This document shows positions 60,151 to 64,000 of a stretch of 64,000 nt of DNA, piece after piece. The notes under the pieces are model-generated. The model had not been told where the DNA came from. It made no database searches and saw only the letters and a program-made list of their open reading frames with translations. The position numbers and the translations under genes were made by a program. Source of the DNA: Oleiagrimonas sp. C23AA (lineage in GTDB: Bacteria; Pseudomonadota; Gammaproteobacteria; Xanthomonadales; Rhodanobacteraceae); the NCBI RefSeq assembly GCF_011759385.1, contig NZ_JAARLY010000001.1, forward strand, positions 124,001 through 188,000, in the 5' to 3' direction. How positions within the stretch are numbered: the stretch's first letter is position 1; every line of letters begins with the position of its first letter.

Positions 60151-62280
60151 ATGGTGGTGTGGACAGGGGCGTACCTCCTGCTGGCCTATGTATTCGGCGT
60201 GCTCGCCTCGCTGCATGTGTGGACGTTGCCGTTATCGCGCACGATTCACCCCGGGGCGCACAGATCACAGGTGCGTCGCGTACTGGGCACGCTGGCGATT
60301 GCCAATGCCATCTGGGGCGCGCATTTCTGTCTGGCGTTGAAGTTCTGGCCGGCCCACGGCATCTCGCAAGACTTCACGTTGCTGGCTCAGGCGTGGCTTG
60401 GTGCATTCTGCATGGCGTTGACGCTGGTTTGGGTGAGCGTGCAAGCGACTTGGGATGCCAAGCGCACGCTGATCGCCGTTCCCGTGCTGACCCTGGCGGC
60501 GCTGTGGACTCACCTGGGCACGGTGCGCGCTGCCGACGACGGCCGCTGGCCCGATCTGCATCAGACTGAGTCCTTGCTGCCCATGCTGGCCTGCTCCCTG
60601 CTGGTGGCCCTGTTCGGCATATGGTCGGCTCGCACCGAACGGGGGCCGCGACGCAGCCGCCATCTGTTCTCGACAATGCGGGTACTGGTGCTGATGGTAC
60701 TGGGGCCGGTGTTGTTGGCTATTGGCGAGCTGTTCGTCATCCTGCCGCTGTCGGTGTCAGCACCGGTGGTACAGGGCGATGTCTGGTCGCCTTTTGAGCT
60801 GGGGGTGGTCATGGTCGAGGTGGTGGTCGCGACCAGTGCCACGGCCCTGGTCGCCACATGGTTCTCGTACGGCGTGGAGCAGCGGCTGCAGGGCTTTCAT
60901 GAGCGGTTGGCCGGATCCTCTGCCGCATTGCGTCGGGCCGAGCGTCACGATGCGTTGACCGGGCTGCCGACCCGGGTGTCCTACTACAGCGCGGTATCGT
61001 CATTGATCGAGTCGGCACAGCAGCGCAAGCAGGGATTGGCGGTCTATGCGCTGGATGTCGACAGCTTCGGACTGCTCAACGAAGCGCATGGCTCGGCCGG
61101 AGGCGATGAGGTTTTGCGCGTGCTGGGCCAGCGGCTGCGCATGATCGTGCCCGGTGGCGCTGCCATGGCTCGCATTGGTGCCGACGCTTTCGGCGTGGCC
61201 GTGCCCGGCATTCGTGATGCGCAGGCGGCACGTGCCTGGGCCGATGCGCTGGTCGACTTCATCAGCTATCCGGTGACCTTCGGCGGTCATGAGCTGCCGG
61301 TTTCATTTGCTGTGGGCGCCTGCCTGTATCCTCAGGGAGGCGATCAGCCGGCCTACATGGCCGAGCGTGCGCTGGGTGCGGCGCGGCGTCGGCAGGCGGA
61401 TCGATATGTCCTATATGAGATGCCGCGCGCACCCGCAGATATGCCGCGCCAGTTGCTCACCTTGCGCGAACAACTGGAAGCGGCCATGCGTGATGGGACG
61501 CTCGAGTTGTATCTGCAGCCCATCTGCGGCGCCATCAGTCGCGAAGTGATGGGTGCCGAGGCCTTGATGCGTTTCCATCAGCCCGACGGACGCATGCTGT
61601 CGCCGGATCACGTGCTGGATGTCGCCGCTCGCTTCGGTCTGCTGGGACGCCTGGGCTGGTACGTCATCGAACTGGCCTGCCAGCACCTGCACACGCTCAA
61701 CGATCAGGGCATCGATTTGCCGCTGAGCGTGAACGTGGATCCGCGGCTATTCGTCGAGGACGGCTTTGTCGAGCGCCTGCTCGACACCATGCGGCGTTTT
61801 CGCATCGGTGAGGGGTGCCTGGTCATCGAGTTGACCGAGAATGCATTGCTGGATGACACGCCGCGAGTACGCGAGCTGTTCTCGCAGCTGCGCGAGGCGG
61901 GAATGTTACTGGCCATCGACGACTTCGGATCGGGATATTCCAACCTTCGCACGCTTACCGTGCTGCAGGTCGACGTGATCAAGGTGGATCGTTTCTTCGT
62001 CAGCCGGCTGCCTGAAGATGTGCGTTGCCGCGCCATGCTGTCGGCAGTGGTCGGGTTCTCCCGACTGACCGGAACGAAGGTCGTGGCCGAGGGTGTGGAA
62101 ACCGAAGAGCAGGCCACCTGGGTGGCCTCCCTGGGCCTGCATCGTCTACAGGGATTCCTGGCACACGCGCCGATGCCAGTCGCCGACTTCATGCGCCTGC
62201 TCAGCTTGGACCATGGCTCTCAACGGGGGCTATCCACACCGCGCTGGGAGCCGTCTTCCGGATCGGGTCACGCGGCCTAA
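60151..62280 (+). CDS. membrane GGDEF (degenerate)-EAL (intact) protein
   Basis: 709 residues from ATG 60151; the GGGGGG ribosome site fits this start better than ATG 60145. The N-terminal part (about 1-240) has about seven hydrophobic helices. The GGDEF signature reads R-I-G-A-D-A-F (about residue 340), so cyclase activity is unlikely. The EAL domain (about 440-690) keeps EAL (GAEALMRF), the Asn in SVNVDPR, ELTEN, IDDFGSGYSN, IKVDRFF and VVAEGVETEEQ, and QGF, so it probably hydrolyses c-di-GMP. It lies between two chemotaxis genes on the same strand, with a hairpin upstream. Confidence 0.9.
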   Translation: MVVWTGAYLLLAYVFGVLASLHVWTLPLSRTIHPGAHRSQVRRVLGTLAIANAIWGAHFCLALKFWPAHGISQDFTLLAQAWLGAFCMALTLVWVSVQATWDAKRTLIAVPVLTLAALWTHLGTVRAADDGRWPDLHQTESLLPMLACSLLVALFGIWSARTERGPRRSRHLFSTMRVLVLMVLGPVLLAIGELFVILPLSVSAPVVQGDVWSPFELGVVMVEVVVATSATALVATWFSYGVEQRLQGFHERLAGSSAALRRAERHDALTGLPTRVSYYSAVSSLIESAQQRKQGLAVYALDVDSFGLLNEAHGSAGGDEVLRVLGQRLRMIVPGGAAMARIGADAFGVAVPGIRDAQAARAWADALVDFISYPVTFGGHELPVSFAVGACLYPQGGDQPAYMAERALGAARRRQADRYVLYEMPRAPADMPRQLLTLREQLEAAMRDGTLELYLQPICGAISREVMGAEALMRFHQPDGRMLSPDHVLDVAARFGLLGRLGWYVIELACQHLHTLNDQGIDLPLSVNVDPRLFVEDGFVERLLDTMRRFRIGEGCLVIELTENALLDDTPRVRELFSQLREAGMLLAIDDFGSGYSNLRTLTVLQVDVIKVDRFFVSRLPEDVRCRAMLSAVVGFSRLTGTKVVAEGVETEEQATWVASLGLHRLQGFLAHAPMPVADFMRLLSLDHGSQRGLSTPRWEPSSGSGHAA

Positions 62281-62304
62281 AGTTTGAGGCGGCCTCGCCG
62301 ATAT
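62278..62304 (+). promoter_or_regulatory. sigma-28 promoter for cheW-mcp
   Basis: TAAAGTTT-N11-GCCGATAT (15 of 16 match). The first three bases are the TAA stop of the GGDEF/EAL gene. It is 50 nt upstream of cheW. Confidence 0.88.
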
Positions 62305-62353
62305 GAGGGCTGAACTGGGGGCAAACACGCCTCCGTAACCTGAGGAACTGGAG

Positions 62354-62860
62354 ATGTCCGAGATCAACCACGGAACCGATCTGGGGTCGCAGCACCTGAC
62401 CTTTTCCCTGGCTGGGGAAGAGTACGGCGTGGATATTCTTGCCGTGCGCGAGATCCGCGGCTGGTCGAAGGTGACGCGCATCCCGCAGACGCCTGCCTAT
62501 GTACTGGGCGTGCTGAACCTGCGCGGCGCAATCGTCCCGGTGATGGACCTGCGCCTGCGTTTTGGCCTGGAGCGCGAGGAATACACCGACACCACCGTCA
62601 CGATCGTGGTTGCCGTGGGCGAGCGCCTGTTCGGCATGGTGGTCGACGCCGTTTCCGATGTGCTGGACACCACCGCCGATGACATCAAGCCGGTGCCCGA
62701 GATGGGCAAGGCGGTGGACACCAAGTATCTGAAGGGGCTGGCCACGCGCGACGAGCGCATGGTGATGTTGCTGGACGTGGAAAAAATGATGCGCCCCGAA
62801 GATTTGGCGGCGGTGGAAGCAGCCCTGCCGGCTGCAGACAAGGTGGAAGTGGCCGCCTGA
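62354..62860 (+). CDS. cheW2: CheW of second che cluster
   Basis: 168 residues, full CheW domain: HLTFSLAGEEYGVDILAVREIRGWSKVTRIPQTPAYVLGVLNLRGAIVPVMDLRLRFGL, then VAVGERLFGMVVDAVSDVL. It couples receptors to CheA2. An 11-nt gap separates it from the receptor at 62872. Confidence 0.95.
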   Translation: MSEINHGTDLGSQHLTFSLAGEEYGVDILAVREIRGWSKVTRIPQTPAYVLGVLNLRGAIVPVMDLRLRFGLEREEYTDTTVTIVVAVGERLFGMVVDAVSDVLDTTADDIKPVPEMGKAVDTKYLKGLATRDERMVMLLDVEKMMRPEDLAAVEAALPAADKVEVAA

Positions 62861-62871
62861 ACGGAGTGAGC

Positions 62872-64000
62872 ATGAAGATCAAGAAACCCAACCTTGCCCA
62901 ACTGAAATGGCCGGCGCTGACGGTGCGCTCGCGTGTGTTGGGCGTGGTCGCGATGTTGTGCGTGATGCTGATCATCGGTGCCTGGATCGGCCTGAGCGGG
63001 ATGCAGCATGCCAATGACGCAACTCGTCGCCTTTATGAGCAGAGACTCGTTCCTATGTCGATGACCGGCGAAGTGGCGCGTGATTCGCTGCGTGACTTCA
63101 TTGCTTTGGATGAAGCTTCCGTTCATGTCAAGCAGCCATCCATCGTGCAGCAGAAACTCAGCCAGGTCGGCTCGCTACAGGCTGACAGCGACAAGTTGTT
63201 GGTCAAGCTCAAGGCGACGATTGTCGACGACAAGCTGACCAAGCAGTTCAATAACTTCAAGAGCGCCCGTGACGATGTCAACAGCTCCATGGCCGATGTC
63301 ATCAGTGCACTGAAGCAGGGTCAGGCCGGGGTACGGGAGTCTTTGTACTCAGATGTGCTTCCGAACCTGATGATCATGCAGAGCGAGCTGAAGAAGCTGA
63401 TCAGCATGCAGCTCAAGGACAGCGCCGATGCTTATGCCGCGGAGACCAAGCGCTTCGAAGTGGTACGCACCGTCACCGTGATTTCCCTGATCGTGGGCAT
63501 GATCATCGCGCTGCTGGTGGCGGTATTGCTGGTGCGCTCGATCGGCAAGGCACTGGACAAGGCTGTCGAGATGGCCAACGCCATTTCCGAGGGCAAGCTG
63601 GGCCACAAGATCGAATCCGGTCGCAAGGATGAGCTGGGCAAGCTGCTGGATGCCTTCCGCGTGATGGATGGCCGTCTTAGCCACATTGTCACCGAGGTGC
63701 GTCAGGGTGCCGAGGCGGTCAGTTCGGCGGCGCAGCAGATCTCACGCGGCAACGATGATCTCTCGCAGCGTACGCAGGAACAGGCCTCAAGCCTGGAGGA
63801 AACCGCTTCGTCGATGGAGGAGATGACCTCCACCGTCAAGCAGAATGCCGAAAATGCCAGCCATGCGAACCAGCTGGCTCGGGGCGCGCGTGAGCAGGCC
63901 GAGCGCGGTGGCGAGGTTGCGGCGCAGTCGATTGCGGCAATGGGTGAAATCCATGATGCCAGCAAGAAGATCGTCGACATCGTCGGCCTGATCGACGAAA
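62872..64000 (+). CDS. methyl-accepting chemotaxis protein, 3' truncated
   Basis: First about 376 residues; runs off the window. GGAG lies 7 nt before ATG 62872. TM1 (about 22-43: VLGVVAMLCVMLIIGAWIGL), a four-helix-bundle ligand domain, TM2 (about 200-223: VTVISLIVGMIIALLVAVLLV), HAMP, and methylation helix ([41 protein letters not shown]). The visible part ends at [10 protein letters not shown], just before the tip. It resembles the receptor at 58288 in its signalling half. Confidence 0.93.
   Translation, partial: MKIKKPNLAQLKWPALTVRSRVLGVVAMLCVMLIIGAWIGLSGMQHANDATRRLYEQRLVPMSMTGEVARDSLRDFIALDEASVHVKQPSIVQQKLSQVGSLQADSDKLLVKLKATIVDDKLTKQFNNFKSARDDVNSSMADVISALKQGQAGVRESLYSDVLPNLMIMQSELKKLISMQLKDSADAYAAETKRFEVVRTVTVISLIVGMIIALLVAVLLVRSIGKALDKAVEMANAISEGKLGHKIESGRKDELGKLLDAFRVMDGRLSHIVTEVRQGAEAVSSAAQQISRGNDDLSQRTQEQASSLEETASSMEEMTSTVKQNAENASHANQLARGAREQAERGGEVAAQSIAAMGEIHDASKKIVDIVGLIDE

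Overview
This window is a motility and chemotaxis island of about 62 kb. It is preceded by the last 1.25 kb of a type IV pilus minor-pilin operon and cut at the right edge inside a chemoreceptor gene. The DNA is GC-rich. The gene content points to a polarly flagellated gammaproteobacterium of the Xanthomonadales/Lysobacterales, most likely Rhodanobacteraceae (Rhodanobacter/Dyella/Frateuria-like); this placement is inference from layout and protein style. The supporting genes are FlhF/FlhG, FleQ-FleS/FleR, ParC/ParP, MotC/MotD, and a fliC-fliD-fliS-fliT-pilZ order. No tRNA, rRNA, IS element or CRISPR array is visible.

Layout. 1-1249 (+): 3' end of a PilE-type pilin, a DUF4124 protein and a FimT/GspH pseudopilin. 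1353-15279 (-): flhB-flhA-flhF-flhG-fliA-cheY-cheZ-cheA-motC-motD-parC-parP-cheW-DUF2802, apparently one transcript from a sigma-54-like promoter. 15433-19700 (-): fliL-M-N-O-P-Q-R from a second sigma-54 promoter. 19875-26939 (-): fliE-F-G-H-I-J-K from a third. 26998-29553 (-): fleS-fleR from a fourth. 29718-31136 (-): fleQ, the master regulator, with FleQ-box-like sequences upstream. 31430-34285 (-): fliD-fliS-fliT-pilZ-like from a sigma-28 promoter. 34675-36156 (-): fliC with its own sigma-28 promoter and two terminators. 36786-47298 (-): flgBCDEFGHIJKL from a near-consensus sigma-54 promoter. 47484-48407 (-): cheV. From 48672 the strand changes. A soluble chemoreceptor with flgA, flgM-flgN with an EAL/HDOD protein, and a small secreted unknown protein are on the + strand. 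A FliK-like/FlhB-C-like pair follows on the - strand. Then comes a second chemosensory cluster (STAS-cheY-cheA-mcp-GGDEF/EAL-cheW-mcp) on the + strand.

How it works together. The promoters read directly from the sequence give a three-tier cascade. FleQ is on top. Sigma-54 promoters (TGGCAcg-N4-tTGC) drive basal body, export, rod-hook and fleSR genes. FliA (sigma-28) promoters (TaAAGttt-N11-GCCGAtaa) drive filament, cap, flgM, chemoreceptors and the second chemosensory cluster. I find five sigma-54 and nine sigma-28 promoters; all nine sigma-28 sites have exactly 11 nt between the elements. The two intergenic regions with divergent sigma-28 promoters (cheV/mcp and fliK2/STAS-cheYA) are notable.

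Most interesting points: a broad c-di-GMP layer woven into the cascade (FleQ, an atypical PilZ-like protein, a degenerate EAL-HDOD protein in the flgMN operon, and an inactive-GGDEF/intact-EAL protein inside the chemosensory cluster); a second, late-expressed FliK-like plus FlhB-C-like substrate-switch pair; a triplicated short acidic motif in the CheA that is encoded with the polar array factors ParC/ParP; a receptor gene translationally coupled to flgA; a FliD with a Ser/Thr/Gly-rich N-terminal extension; and a 44-bp hairpin containing a CRP/Clp-like half-site pair before an unknown secreted protein. Nothing here is clearly a wholly new system, but these are places where the island departs from the textbook.
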